DNA of 64,000 bases from [Bacteroides] pectinophilus (lineage in GTDB: Bacteria; Bacillota; Clostridia; Lachnospirales; Lachnospiraceae): assembly GCA_025146925.1 (NCBI GenBank), contig CP102260.1, positions 1,131,001 to 1,195,000 of the forward strand. Direction: 5' to 3'. The notes under the pieces are model-generated. The model was not told the origin of the DNA. It saw nothing but the letters and a program-made list of their open reading frames with translations, and did not search any database. This document shows positions 34,741-44,455 of the stretch, in pieces. How positions within the stretch are numbered: position 1 is the stretch's first letter; the number at the start of each line of letters is the position of its first letter. The position numbers were made by a program, and so were the translations under genes.

Positions 34741-36231
34741 ATGGAATTAATGTATAAGAGTACGAGAGACGCTAATGTAAGTGTTAAGGCTTCACAGGCA
34801 ATACTTAAGGGACTTGCACCGGACGGAGGTCTTTTTGTACCTGATAGTATACCTGCACTTGACGTAAGTCTTGATAAGCTTGCTTCAATGGATTATAAGG
34901 GAGTTGCGTATGAAGTAATGAAGCTTATGCTCACTGATTTTACAGAGGAAGAGCTTAAGGACTGCATTAATAAGGCATACGACTCAAAGTTCGATACAGA
35001 TGAGATAGCTCCGCTCGTAAGTGCTGATGGCGCATATTATCTGGAACTTTTCCATGGTGCAACGATTGCATTTAAGGATATGGCACTTTCAATACTTCCA
35101 CATCTTCTTATAACATCTGCCAGAAAGAATAATGTTACTAATGACATAGTTATTCTTACAGCAACATCAGGTGATACAGGTAAGGCTGCACTTGCGGGAT
35201 TTGCTGATGTTAAGGGTACTAAAATTATCGTATTCTATCCTAAGGATGGTGTCAGCCCTGTTCAGGAGAAGCAGATGGTAACACAGAAGGGTGACAATAC
35301 ATATGTAATCGGAATTAAGGGTAATTTCGATGATGCACAGACAGGCGTTAAGAATATATTCGGTGACAAGGAACTTGAGAAGGTTATGAATGCTGCGGGA
35401 TATCAGTTCTCATCAGCTAATTCAATCAATATCGGACGTCTTGTACCACAGATAGTTTATTATGTATATGCATATACAAGACTTCTTGCCAATGACCGGA
35501 TTAAGGATGGCGAGAAGATCAATGTTGTAGTACCTACAGGTAACTTCGGTAATATCCTTGCTGCATTTTATGCTAAGAATATGGGACTTCCGATTAATAA
35601 GCTTATATGTGCATCCAATGACAATAAGGTTCTGTATGATTTCTTTGCTACAGGTGAGTATGACAGAAATCGTGATTTTATCCTTACAACATCTCCTTCA
35701 ATGGATATTCTTATCTCAAGTAACCTTGAAAGACTTATCTATAGAATTGCAGGTAATGATGCAGCTAAGAATCAGGAGCTTATGTCAGAACTCAAGTCTC
35801 AGGGCAGATATGGAATTACGGATGAGATGAAGAAGCAGCTTGCAGATTTCTATGGTAATTATGCAACAGAGGAAGAGAATGCAGCTACGATTAAGAAACT
35901 GTATGAGGATACAGGATATATTATTGATACTCACACAGGTGTCGCAGCAACTGTATATGAGAAGTATAAGAAGGATACAGGTGATACTACTAAAACTGTA
36001 ATTGCATCTACAGCAAGTCCTTACAAGTTCACAAGAAGTGTGCTTACAGCAATAGATCCAAAGTATGATTCAATGGGTGATTTTGAACTTGTTGACGAAC
36101 TTAACAGACTGTCAGGTGTTGATATTCCTAAGGCAATTGAGGACATCAGAACAGCACCGGTTCTTCATGACACAGTATGCGAAGTTAATGAGATGTGTGA
36201 TAATGTTAAGAGGATTCTTGGCATCAATTAA
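34741..36231 (+). CDS. threonine synthase thrC: threonine synthase
   Basis: The 496-residue PLP enzyme makes threonine from O-phosphohomoserine. It is of the longer class seen in E. coli and yeast: YKSTRDAN at the start, the PLP lysine in HGATIAFKDMALS near 112, and the phosphate-binding TATSGDTGKAAL near 155. The start at 34741 follows GGAGG; an ATG 24 bases upstream is before that site and is rejected. It has a terminator after it and no visible leader attenuator. Confidence 0.94.
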   Translation: MELMYKSTRDANVSVKASQAILKGLAPDGGLFVPDSIPALDVSLDKLASMDYKGVAYEVMKLMLTDFTEEELKDCINKAYDSKFDTDEIAPLVSADGAYYLELFHGATIAFKDMALSILPHLLITSARKNNVTNDIVILTATSGDTGKAALAGFADVKGTKIIVFYPKDGVSPVQEKQMVTQKGDNTYVIGIKGNFDDAQTGVKNIFGDKELEKVMNAAGYQFSSANSINIGRLVPQIVYYVYAYTRLLANDRIKDGEKINVVVPTGNFGNILAAFYAKNMGLPINKLICASNDNKVLYDFFATGEYDRNRDFILTTSPSMDILISSNLERLIYRIAGNDAAKNQELMSELKSQGRYGITDEMKKQLADFYGNYATEEENAATIKKLYEDTGYIIDTHTGVAATVYEKYKKDTGDTTKTVIASTASPYKFTRSVLTAIDPKYDSMGDFELVDELNRLSGVDIPKAIEDIRTAPVLHDTVCEVNEMCDNVKRILGIN

Positions 36232-36248
36232 CAGATAATGGAATGGTT

Positions 36249-36287
36249 AAGCCAGTCTGCAGAAGTTTTGGGGCAGGCTGGCTTTTA
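36249..36287 (+). terminator. terminator after thrC
   Basis: AAGCCAG pairs with CTGGCTT, with an inner CTGC/GCAG pair, followed by a T-run. Confidence 0.75.
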
Positions 36288-36317
36288 AGTTTATATGGGT
36301 ATTAGGTTAAGATAAGA

Positions 36318-37013
36318 ATGAATGACATGAATAATGATATAATAAAGCTGGATGCCCTGGACAGACAGGAGGCACTGCGTTACCTTGGAATGGGAAAAAC
36401 AGAGCCTGACGATAATACACAGAGACTGCTTGATGAATGTGAGAAGCTTCTTCTTGAAGCAGCAAGACCACAATATGTATACAGATGCTTTGAATGCATA
36501 CACAGGGAAGAAGGTGTTGAAGCGGCAGGAACTAATCTTATCCTTACAGGCAATTCAATTAAAGAACATCTCAAGGGATGTGACCGTATGGTGCTGTTAT
36601 GTGTAACAATATCGGCAGAAGTTGACAGACTTTTGAGAAAGCTTGAACTTAAAGATATGGCTGCAATGGTGGTTGCCGACAGCCTTTCAAGTGTAGCTGT
36701 GGAACAGGTATGCAGTAAGGCGGAACGGATAATTGCCGATAAGTTTGAAGGGACTTATCAGACATGGAGATTCGGAATAGGATATGGAGACCTTCCGCTT
36801 ACATTACAGCCGGATTTTTTAAGGATACTTGATGCCGGAAAGAGGGTTGGCGTATATGCAACTAAAAGCTGTCTGCTCACACCGAGAAAGTCGGTTACTT
36901 GTATAATAGGAGTGTCGGATAAACCGCTTCCGAAGTCACAGCGCGGATGTCAGACATGTAATATGAAAGGGAAATGCCCTTACAGCGGAACTGATATTGG
37001 GTGTGGAAGATAA
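36318..37013 (+). CDS. methionine synthase activation-domain protein
   Basis: The 231-residue protein corresponds to the C-terminal reactivation domain of cobalamin-dependent methionine synthase, encoded apart from metH. Seen are EALRYLGMG, TISAEVDRLLRKLE, GYGDLPLTLQ and the cysteine-rich tail CQTCNMKGKCPYSG. In E. coli this domain binds SAM and supports reductive methylation of Co(II) cobalamin. The tail cysteines may bind a metal cluster, which is inference. It lies 33 bases before metH. Confidence 0.85.
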   Translation: MNDMNNDIIKLDALDRQEALRYLGMGKTEPDDNTQRLLDECEKLLLEAARPQYVYRCFECIHREEGVEAAGTNLILTGNSIKEHLKGCDRMVLLCVTISAEVDRLLRKLELKDMAAMVVADSLSSVAVEQVCSKAERIIADKFEGTYQTWRFGIGYGDLPLTLQPDFLRILDAGKRVGVYATKSCLLTPRKSVTCIIGVSDKPLPKSQRGCQTCNMKGKCPYSGTDIGCGR

Positions 37014-37046
37014 CAGGAAAGATAACAGATAAAAGAGGACAGAATA

Positions 37047-39479
37047 ATGAACAATAGTTTCAGGGATTTACTTAAAAATGAATATGTTATTCTTGACGGG
37101 GCAATGGGAACAATGCTTCAGGCAGCAGGGATGAAGATGGGAGAAACACCGGAAGTCCTGAGCATTACGCAGCCGGAACTGCTTGAGAATATTCATTCAC
37201 AGTACATAAAGGCCGGTTCACAGATAGTATATGCCAATACATTCGGAGCCAATCCATACAAGCTTGAGGGCTGCGGATATTCACTTGAGGAGATAGTCAA
37301 AGCGGCGATTGCCAATGCGAGGCGTGCAAGTGATGCCAATCCGGCAGAAGACGGAAGCAAAGCGCTTGTAGCTCTTGATATAGGACCTATCGGACAGCTT
37401 ATGGAACCTACGGGAACTATGAGCTTTGAAGAAGCTTATGATATGTATGCACAGCTTATAAAAGCAGGAAGTGATGCAGATCTCATTGTGTTCGAAACAA
37501 TGACAGACCTGCTTGAGGTTAAGGCAGGAGTACTTGCGGCAAAGGAAAATTCCGACCTTCCTGTCATGGTTACAATGACATTTGAGATGAACCACAGAAC
37601 ATTTACAGGTGTATCCGTACAGTCAATGGCATTAACCCTTGAAGGGCTTGGCGTGGATGCAATAGGTGTAAACTGTTCCCTCGGACCGAAAGAACTTGAA
37701 CCGGTTGTAAAAGAACTTGCGGACTGGACTAACCTGCCGATTGTCCTCAAGCCTAATGCAGGGCTTCCTGACCCTAAGACTAACAAATACAATCTGTCAG
37801 CTGCCGATTTTGCTGAATCAATGAAGATTCTGCTTCCGTATGGGATAAAGGTATTTGGCGGATGCTGTGGTACAACACCTGACTTTATCAGGGAACTTAA
37901 GAATATGCTTAAGACAGAGGGTAATCCGGCAACACACAGCAAAAAGACAGGTGCAGCAGTGTGCTCACCTACACAGGCGGTCGCAATATCGCAGCCGAGA
38001 ATAATCGGTGAGAGAATTAACCCGACAGGCAAGAAGCTTTTTAAGGAGGCACTCCTTAATAATGATATAGATTACATACTTAATCAGGCACTTGAGCAGG
38101 TTAAGGGCGGAGCTGATATCCTTGATGTCAATGTCGGACTTCCGGGAATTGATGAAAAAGAGATGATGGTCAAGGTGGTTAAGGCGCTTCAGGGAATTGT
38201 GGATGTGCCGCTCCAGATTGACTCAACAATACCTGAGGTGCTTGAAGCTGCACTCCGTGTATATAACGGAAAGCCGATAGTTAATTCTGTTAATGGTGAG
38301 GAAAAGTCTCTTGCAACCGTACTTCCGCTTGTTAAGAAGTATGGTGCTGCTGTTGTCGGGCTTACTCTTGACGAGGGAGGAATACCGAAGAAGGCAGAGG
38401 ACAGATTCCGTATCGCACAGAAGATACTTGACAGGGCGCAGGCAATAGGCATCCCGAAGGAAGATGTATTTATTGACTGTCTTACACTGACGGCGTCCGC
38501 GGAGCAGGAGAATGTAATGGAGACGATTAATGCGCTCCACCGTGTCAAGACCGAGCTGGGGCTTAAGACAGTCCTCGGAGTATCCAATATATCATTCGGA
38601 CTTCCTAACAGAGAGCTCGTTAATCACATTTTCCTTGCAATGGCTCTTAATAACGGACTTGACCTGCCTATAATCAACCCTAATAACGAAGCAATGACAG
38701 GTACGGTAAGGGCATACAAGCTTCTTGCCAATTATGATGTCAATTCAGTTGAATATATTAAGGCATATGCCAATATGCCTAAGGTTAAAAAGATAGTAAT
38801 AGATGACAATGCGTCAGGAGCGGCTGCAAAGGCGGATGGCAATGCACCGCTTGGCGGCGGGGATACGCTTATGCATGCAGTGCTTAACGGACTTAAGACT
38901 GAGGGAGCACAGTGTACTGAAGAGCTGCTTAAGACAATGGATTCAATGGAGATTGTGAATGATATTCTTATTCCGGCACTTGACAGAATCGGAGCTGATT
39001 TTGAAAAAGGTAAGATATTCCTTCCACAGCTTATACAGTCAGCAGGCGTTGCCCAGGCTGCATTTGAAGTAATTAAAAAGCAGATGGCAGGTAAGGATTC
39101 CAAGCCTGTTAGCAAGGGAAAGATAGTTATAGCAACTGTTAAGGGAGATATTCATGATATTGGCAAGAATATTGTAAAGGTACTCCTTGAGAATTACGGA
39201 TATGATGTGATAGATCTTGGTAAAGACGTAGAGTATCAGGCTGTTGTAGATGCGGTGCGTGAGAGCGGTGCAAAGCTTGTAGGTCTGTCAGCACTTATGA
39301 CAACAACTCTTGTTTCAATGGAAGAGACAATAAAGCTTATCCACGAAAATAACCTTGACTGTAAGATAATGGTCGGGGGTGCTGTACTTACTCCTGAATA
39401 TGCAGAACAGATACATGCGGATTTTTATGCAAAGGATGCCAAGGAATCGGTTGATATTGCCAAGCGTGTTATCGGATAA
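37047..39479 (+). CDS. metH: cobalamin-dependent methionine synthase, three-domain
   Basis: The 810-residue enzyme transfers the methyl group of methyltetrahydrofolate through cobalamin to homocysteine. The homocysteine domain (about 1-290) keeps its zinc cysteines in GVNCS and GGCCGTTP; the pterin domain (about 315-590) begins RIIGERINPTGKK; the cap and B12 domain (about 610-810) has GDIHDIGKN, whose His is the cobalt ligand, near 703. The fourth, reactivation domain of E. coli MetH is missing and is supplied by the gene just upstream. The length is normal for the split form. Confidence 0.95.
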   Translation: MNNSFRDLLKNEYVILDGAMGTMLQAAGMKMGETPEVLSITQPELLENIHSQYIKAGSQIVYANTFGANPYKLEGCGYSLEEIVKAAIANARRASDANPAEDGSKALVALDIGPIGQLMEPTGTMSFEEAYDMYAQLIKAGSDADLIVFETMTDLLEVKAGVLAAKENSDLPVMVTMTFEMNHRTFTGVSVQSMALTLEGLGVDAIGVNCSLGPKELEPVVKELADWTNLPIVLKPNAGLPDPKTNKYNLSAADFAESMKILLPYGIKVFGGCCGTTPDFIRELKNMLKTEGNPATHSKKTGAAVCSPTQAVAISQPRIIGERINPTGKKLFKEALLNNDIDYILNQALEQVKGGADILDVNVGLPGIDEKEMMVKVVKALQGIVDVPLQIDSTIPEVLEAALRVYNGKPIVNSVNGEEKSLATVLPLVKKYGAAVVGLTLDEGGIPKKAEDRFRIAQKILDRAQAIGIPKEDVFIDCLTLTASAEQENVMETINALHRVKTELGLKTVLGVSNISFGLPNRELVNHIFLAMALNNGLDLPIINPNNEAMTGTVRAYKLLANYDVNSVEYIKAYANMPKVKKIVIDDNASGAAAKADGNAPLGGGDTLMHAVLNGLKTEGAQCTEELLKTMDSMEIVNDILIPALDRIGADFEKGKIFLPQLIQSAGVAQAAFEVIKKQMAGKDSKPVSKGKIVIATVKGDIHDIGKNIVKVLLENYGYDVIDLGKDVEYQAVVDAVRESGAKLVGLSALMTTTLVSMEETIKLIHENNLDCKIMVGGAVLTPEYAEQIHADFYAKDAKESVDIAKRVIG

Positions 39480-39484
39480 TTATT

Positions 39485-39513
39485 TTGACATGATTTTAAC
39501 GAGGCGTTATAAT
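39485..39513 (+). promoter_or_regulatory. consensus promoter of rex
   Basis: TTGACA (39485-39490), exactly 17 bases, TATAAT (39508-39513): a perfect sigma-A match, 41 bases before the start. Confidence 0.8.
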
Positions 39514-39553
39514 AATAACGGCTTAAAGTCCTTATGATGAAAAGGGGTGCTAT

Positions 39554-40192
39554 ATGAGCAGCGATAAAAAAATATCATCTGCGGTTATACGCAGACTCCC
39601 AAGATACTACAGATATCTTGGAGAGATAAAGGAAAGCGGCATACAGAGAATATCATCCAACGAACTCAGTAATCGTATGAAAGTTACTGCGTCACAGATA
39701 CGTCAGGATCTTAATAATTTTGGCGGATTCGGGCAGCAGGGCTATGGATATAATGTTGAATATCTGTACGAGGAGATAGGCAAGATTCTCGGAATAGATA
39801 AGACACACAGCATGGTTATAGTAGGTGCCGGTAATCTCGGACAGGCAATAGTTAATTCTGAAGACTTTGCCAAGAGGGGATTTATCATAAGGGGAGTGTT
39901 TGATAATAATAAGGAGCTGGACGGCAGGAAGATAGGAGAACATCAGATAATGATGTCTGACAGGCTGCCACAGTTTATAAAAGACGAGAATATAGAGATA
40001 CTTGCAATAACCGTTCCGAAAGATGCGGCGCGGGAAGTCGCCAGAGTGGCGGTTGAAGCGGGGATTAAGGCAATATGGAATTTTGCACATACTGATATTA
40101 ATGTCCCGGACAATATTGTCGTTGAGAATGTACATCTGTCAGAGAGCCTTATGAGACTTTCATATAATATGGCCAATCATGCTAATCAGTAA
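39554..40192 (+). CDS. rex: redox-sensing repressor Rex
   Basis: The 212-residue protein has a winged-helix N-terminus (AVIRRLPRYYRYLGE, then VTASQIRQDLNNFGGFG) and a Rossmann domain with VGAGNLGQAI that binds NADH. High NADH releases it from fermentation and NADH-oxidation promoters. It is the Clostridium type. The start follows AAAGGGG. A 202-residue coiled-coil protein and acpS follow on the same strand. Confidence 0.95.
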   Translation: MSSDKKISSAVIRRLPRYYRYLGEIKESGIQRISSNELSNRMKVTASQIRQDLNNFGGFGQQGYGYNVEYLYEEIGKILGIDKTHSMVIVGAGNLGQAIVNSEDFAKRGFIIRGVFDNNKELDGRKIGEHQIMMSDRLPQFIKDENIEILAITVPKDAAREVARVAVEAGIKAIWNFAHTDINVPDNIVVENVHLSESLMRLSYNMANHANQ

Positions 40193-40209
40193 GAAAGGGG
40201 GAATGTTTG

Positions 40210-40818
40210 ATGGCTGAGATAACAAGCGATTTCATAAAGAGTAATGCAGCCTTTAAACAGATTCCGATACTGACTCTGGACAAGAATTATTACAGCCTTT
40301 TCCCGGATGAGAGTGATAAGCCGGAGACTATAAGGGTACTTGAAGAAAGAGTTAATAATCTGCTTAAGAAGCAGGGACAGGTTAATAATGACCTTAAGGA
40401 AGTTAAGAAGATTAAAAGCAGACTGATTCAGGGCGTTGTTGATGATATGGAGATGGACAGTAGTGATCCGAAACACCTTAAGAAGATGAACGAGAGCCAG
40501 AGACTTATTCAGGAGGCAAAGGGCAAGATTGCCCAGCTTGAGGATGAATCACTTGATGTTCCACACAAGCTTGCAGCAGCTAATCTTGATCTTCTTACTG
40601 CAACTATACGTTACTGCTATGGCAGGATGAATTCAAACAGGGCAGATATCGCACTGCTTGATAAGTGGATTAATGATACAAGAGTTAAGCTGAAGAAGAA
40701 TCTTGTGATTAAACAGGATAAAGAGCTAGGTAACGAAGAGATGTACGGTCATCTTCATGATATACTCGGACAGGGGCTTATGGGTCTGCTTGATGAGAGA
40801 AATGAGCAGCAGGAATGA
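40210..40818 (+). CDS. coiled-coil protein, unknown
   Basis: I do not recognise this 202-residue protein. It has a long helical, Lys/Glu-rich middle (RVNNLLKKQGQVNNDLKEVK) that should form a coiled coil, no membrane helix and no enzyme motif. It starts 18 bases after rex behind GGGGG and its stop overlaps the acpS start (ATGA), so it is in the rex-acpS-nnr operon. Confidence 0.75.
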   Translation: MAEITSDFIKSNAAFKQIPILTLDKNYYSLFPDESDKPETIRVLEERVNNLLKKQGQVNNDLKEVKKIKSRLIQGVVDDMEMDSSDPKHLKKMNESQRLIQEAKGKIAQLEDESLDVPHKLAAANLDLLTATIRYCYGRMNSNRADIALLDKWINDTRVKLKKNLVIKQDKELGNEEMYGHLHDILGQGLMGLLDERNEQQE

Positions 40819-41180
40819 TAGTCGGAATCGGCAATGATATTTTGGAGATGGAGCGGGTCAGAAAGGCATGTGAAAAGGAGTCCTTTCTGGGTCGCTGTTT
40901 TACAGATAAAGAGATTATCCAGTCTGATGGCAGTGCGAGTTTCTATGCCGGCAATTTTTGTGTTAAGGAGTCGGTGGCAAAAGCACTTGGCACCGGATTC
41001 TCAGGCTTTGGCCCAAGAGACATAGAGGTACTCCGTGATGACATGGGCAAGCCATATGTGGTTCTGTACGGTGAAGCAGGAAGACTGGCTGATTCTATTG
41101 GTGTTACGCATATACATGTAAGTATTTCAAACCTTAAAGAGCTTGTCGCGGCAGTAGCCGTGGCTGAGAAATGTGACTGA
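40815..41180 (+). CDS. acpS: holo-ACP synthase
   Basis: The 121-residue protein is a short-form phosphopantetheinyl transferase. It has GIGNDILEMERV at the start, with the Asp that binds Mg, and FCVKESVAKALGTG near residue 55-68. It moves phosphopantetheine from CoA to acyl-carrier protein for fatty acid synthesis. The start overlaps the previous stop (ATGA). The nnr gene follows in the same operon, the usual Firmicutes pairing. Confidence 0.94.
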   Translation: MIVGIGNDILEMERVRKACEKESFLGRCFTDKEIIQSDGSASFYAGNFCVKESVAKALGTGFSGFGPRDIEVLRDDMGKPYVVLYGEAGRLADSIGVTHIHVSISNLKELVAAVAVAEKCD

Positions 41181-41205
41181 AAATGTGACTGAATGGAGGT
41201 TAACT

Positions 41206-42759
41206 ATGCAGTATTTACTTAATGAGAGACAGGCAAGAAAAGTTGATGATGTTACAATCAGCAAGATAGGCATTCCATCGATGGTCCTTATGGAACGTGC
41301 CGCACTGTCAGTGGCATCAGCAGTTGAGAAATATCTTCGTAAGACATATGCAAGTGCAGATAAAGCAATGAAAAAAGCAAGGATAATAGCTGTATGCGGA
41401 AGCGGCAATAACGGCGCAGATGCTGTTGCAGCTGCAAGAATACTTCATGAGAGAGGCTATGCTGCGGATGTATTTGTGATGAGAAAGACAGGCTCTGATG
41501 AGTTCAACGCCCAGCTTGGAATCGCAAAGGCATCGGGCGTTAAGATTTTCAACAAGGTCAGGCTGACGGAATATAATATTATCATAGATGGACTGTTTGG
41601 CATTGGAATAAGCAGGAACATTGAGGGCAGATATGAGCAGGTAGTAACACAGATAAATGCATCTGATGCATGGGTCCTTTCGGTTGATATTCCTTCAGGA
41701 ATAAATGCGTCTGATGGCAGAATCATGGGAACTGCAGTAAAAGCAAACAAAACAGTTACATTCGGGTGCGTCAAGATAGGCAGTGTCCTATACCCGGGAG
41801 CAGAATATTCAGGCAAAGTGAAGGTGGAAGACATAGGATTTGCCGGCGCAGCACTTAATGCTGTGCGTAATAAGGCATTTACATATTCAGTTGAGGATCT
41901 GGAACGTATTCCTAAGCGCAAAGCGTATTCCAACAAAGGAACATATGGAAGGGTTCTTGTCATTGCAGGCTCGTTTTCAATGGGAGGAGCAGCAAGCCTT
42001 GCGGCACTCTCGGCATATCGCAATGGTGCAGGGCTTGTAAAAGTGTTTACGCATGAGAATCAGCGTGTCGCTGTCCAGAAGAATATACCTGAGGCGATTG
42101 TTGAGACATATCGCGATGTTGAGACACAGGAGGATCTTGAAAGCAGGCTTAAAAAAGAACTTGAGTGGGCAACATGTGTTATTATAGGCCCGGGGCTTGC
42201 AAAGACACAGATAGCAGTGTGCATGACAAGATACATACTCATGAACAGCAGTGTAACTACTATTGTGGATGCAGATGCACTTAATATAATAGCTGAAGAC
42301 AAAGAACTTAAGAATCTGCTGGCATGCCGTAACACGGAGGAAGCCGATTTTATACTTACACCACATATTGGAGAGATGGCAAGACTGGCAGGTACATCAG
42401 TTGCATCAATCCAGGGCAGGCTGATACAGACGGCAGTTTCGTTTGCATCGAGATATAAGGTTATATGTGTGCTGAAGGATGCAAGGACAATAGTGGCTGA
42501 TTCTAAGAAGACAGTATATATAAATACATCAGGTAACAGCGGAATGGCAACAGGAGGCTCGGGAGATGTCCTTACAGGTGTTATTGCCGGCATGAGCGTG
42601 AGCGGGCTTAATGCATATGAAGCAGCGTGCATGGGAGTGTTCCTTCACGGGCTTGGTGGTGATTATGCAGCATCCAGACGCGGCGAACACGGTATGAAGG
42701 CCGGTGATATCATAGACGGAATAACTAATCTTATGGCAGCAGCACAGAACCGCAAATAA
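41206..42759 (+). CDS. nnr: bifunctional NAD(P)H-hydrate epimerase/dehydratase
   Basis: The 517-residue protein joins the YjeF N-terminal epimerase domain (about 1-215, GSGNNGADAVAAAR) to an ADP-dependent dehydratase of the ribokinase fold (about 225-510, GSFSMGGAASL and TGGSGDVLTG). It repairs hydrated NADH and NADPH. The start at 41206 follows TGGAGG; a longer frame starts inside the acpS end. Part of the rex-acpS-nnr-alr run. Confidence 0.94.
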   Translation: MQYLLNERQARKVDDVTISKIGIPSMVLMERAALSVASAVEKYLRKTYASADKAMKKARIIAVCGSGNNGADAVAAARILHERGYAADVFVMRKTGSDEFNAQLGIAKASGVKIFNKVRLTEYNIIIDGLFGIGISRNIEGRYEQVVTQINASDAWVLSVDIPSGINASDGRIMGTAVKANKTVTFGCVKIGSVLYPGAEYSGKVKVEDIGFAGAALNAVRNKAFTYSVEDLERIPKRKAYSNKGTYGRVLVIAGSFSMGGAASLAALSAYRNGAGLVKVFTHENQRVAVQKNIPEAIVETYRDVETQEDLESRLKKELEWATCVIIGPGLAKTQIAVCMTRYILMNSSVTTIVDADALNIIAEDKELKNLLACRNTEEADFILTPHIGEMARLAGTSVASIQGRLIQTAVSFASRYKVICVLKDARTIVADSKKTVYINTSGNSGMATGGSGDVLTGVIAGMSVSGLNAYEAACMGVFLHGLGGDYAASRRGEHGMKAGDIIDGITNLMAAAQNRK

Positions 42760-42785
42760 GCTGTGTCTGCGGAATGGAGAGTAAA

Positions 42786-43961
42786 GTGAAAAAGTATACA
42801 AGGGTATATGCAGATATAAATCTTGACAACATAGAATACAATGTCAGGGCTCTTATGGCACTCACAAAGCCGGGGACAAAGGCTATGGCTGTTGTAAAAG
42901 CAGATGCTTACGGGCATGGTGATGTGGCAGTTGCAAAAGCTGTAAATGACATTGTTGACGCATATGCAGTGGCTACTGTTGAAGAGGGAATTAATCTTAG
43001 ACAGAATGGAATTGAGAAGATGATTCTTGTGCTTGGATATGTAGACGAGATGCATTATGACCAGGTGATAAGATATGCTTTGTCAATACCTGTATTTGAT
43101 ACAGAGATGGCAAAGAAGATGTCTGCAGCAGCTGTCGCTGCCGGGGAAAATATCAGGTGCCATGTTAAGGTTGACACGGGAATGCACAGAATCGGGCTCA
43201 GACCTGATGATGATGGCATTAAAACAGTTCTTGCGCTTGCAAAGTATGATGGCCTTGATGTTGAAGGAATCTTTACTCATTTTGCAACCGCAGACGAAAA
43301 GGATAAGACAGCAGCATACAGGCAGTTTGAACTTTTTAAAACTTTTGTTGAAAAGCTTGAGAATGAAGGTATGCATTTTAAATACAGACACTGTTCTAAC
43401 AGTGCGGGTATTATTGATATGCCTGATGTTAATATGGATATGGTGCGTCTTGGAATTGCAATGTATGGAATGTATCCGTCTGAAGAGGTCAGCCATGATG
43501 TGGTTGAACTGAAGCCTGCGATTGAACTCAAAAGTTCAGTTACAATGGTAAAGACAATACAGCCGGGCGAACGTGTAAGTTATAATGGAACATTTGAAGC
43601 AAAACGTGTTACGAGGCTTGCAACTATAGAAACAGGATATGGTGACGGATATCCAAGAAGCCTGTCTAATAAGGGATATGTACTTATAAGAGGCAGGAAA
43701 GCACCTATAACAGGGCGGGTATGTATGGATCAGTTTATGGTCGATGTTACTGATATACCTGATGTCGGAAGACTTGATGAAGTAACACTTATAGGACGCG
43801 ATGGAAATGAGTATATATCTGTTGAGGAGATTGCGGCACTTGCCGGCACATTTAACTATGAGTTCGTGTGTGATCTCGGCAAGAGAATCCCACGTAATTA
43901 CTATAGAGACGGCAGATATATAGGCAGCGTGGATTATTTTTATCGCAAGTGGGACATTTAA
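42786..43961 (+). CDS. alr: alanine racemase
   Basis: The 391-residue PLP enzyme makes D-alanine for the cell wall. The PLP lysine is in MAVVKADAYGHG near residue 38, and the second catalytic Tyr region is SYNGTFEA with CMDQFMVDVT. The GTG at 42786 has GGAGAG upstream; the in-frame ATG at 42774 has a poorer site, so the N-terminus is uncertain by four residues. In Bacillus alr also precedes a MazF toxin gene, as here. Confidence 0.93.
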   Translation: MKKYTRVYADINLDNIEYNVRALMALTKPGTKAMAVVKADAYGHGDVAVAKAVNDIVDAYAVATVEEGINLRQNGIEKMILVLGYVDEMHYDQVIRYALSIPVFDTEMAKKMSAAAVAAGENIRCHVKVDTGMHRIGLRPDDDGIKTVLALAKYDGLDVEGIFTHFATADEKDKTAAYRQFELFKTFVEKLENEGMHFKYRHCSNSAGIIDMPDVNMDMVRLGIAMYGMYPSEEVSHDVVELKPAIELKSSVTMVKTIQPGERVSYNGTFEAKRVTRLATIETGYGDGYPRSLSNKGYVLIRGRKAPITGRVCMDQFMVDVTDIPDVGRLDEVTLIGRDGNEYISVEEIAALAGTFNYEFVCDLGKRIPRNYYRDGRYIGSVDYFYRKWDI

Positions 43962-44052
43962 TAACCGGATTTTAATCTGAAATCACTGTATACACACTGT
44001 TAAGCGGGGAATAATAGGTACATACAAGCTTATATATGGAGTGTGATTTGAT

Positions 44053-44406
44053 GTGGTTGTTAAAAGAGGAGATATATTTTATGCAGATTTAAGACCGGTG
44101 GTCGGATCTGAACAGGGGGGAATCAGACCGGTTCTGATAATACAGAATGATACCGGCAACAGACACAGCCCTACAGTGATATGTGCAGCGATTACAAGCA
44201 GGCAGAACAAGGCGAAGCTTCCTACTCATGTCGAGATTGATTCAATGAAATACGACATAGTGAAAGATTCCGTTATACTGCTTGAACAGCTGAGAACAAT
44301 AGATAAAAAGAGGCTTAAGGACAAAGTGTGCCATCTTGACAATGAGATAATAACACAAGTCAATAAAGCTTTGCAGGTAAGCCTTGAAATGCCTGAAGAA
44401 GAATGA
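44053..44406 (+). CDS. ndoA: MazF/EndoA-like mRNA interferase toxin
   Basis: The 117-residue protein is an EndoA/PemK-type toxin with [29 protein letters not shown] and [13 protein letters not shown]. It cuts single-stranded RNA at a short sequence and halts translation. It starts at GTG with a GGAG upstream; an ATG two bases earlier is out of frame. The usual antitoxin gene (MazE/EndoB) would lie between alr and this gene, but the 91-base gap holds no reading frame, so an antitoxin is not visible here. Confidence 0.9.
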   Translation: MVVKRGDIFYADLRPVVGSEQGGIRPVLIIQNDTGNRHSPTVICAAITSRQNKAKLPTHVEIDSMKYDIVKDSVILLEQLRTIDKKRLKDKVCHLDNEIITQVNKALQVSLEMPEEE

Positions 44407-44455
44407 TACAATTAATTTGATTTTATTTTTTAATAGTACGAATGGAGGAAGTGTT

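Noticed and set aside
43962-44052. Antitoxin gene between alr and the MazF-like gene
   Set aside because: All frames in the 91-base gap are closed by stops, and no ribosome site other than that of mazF is present.
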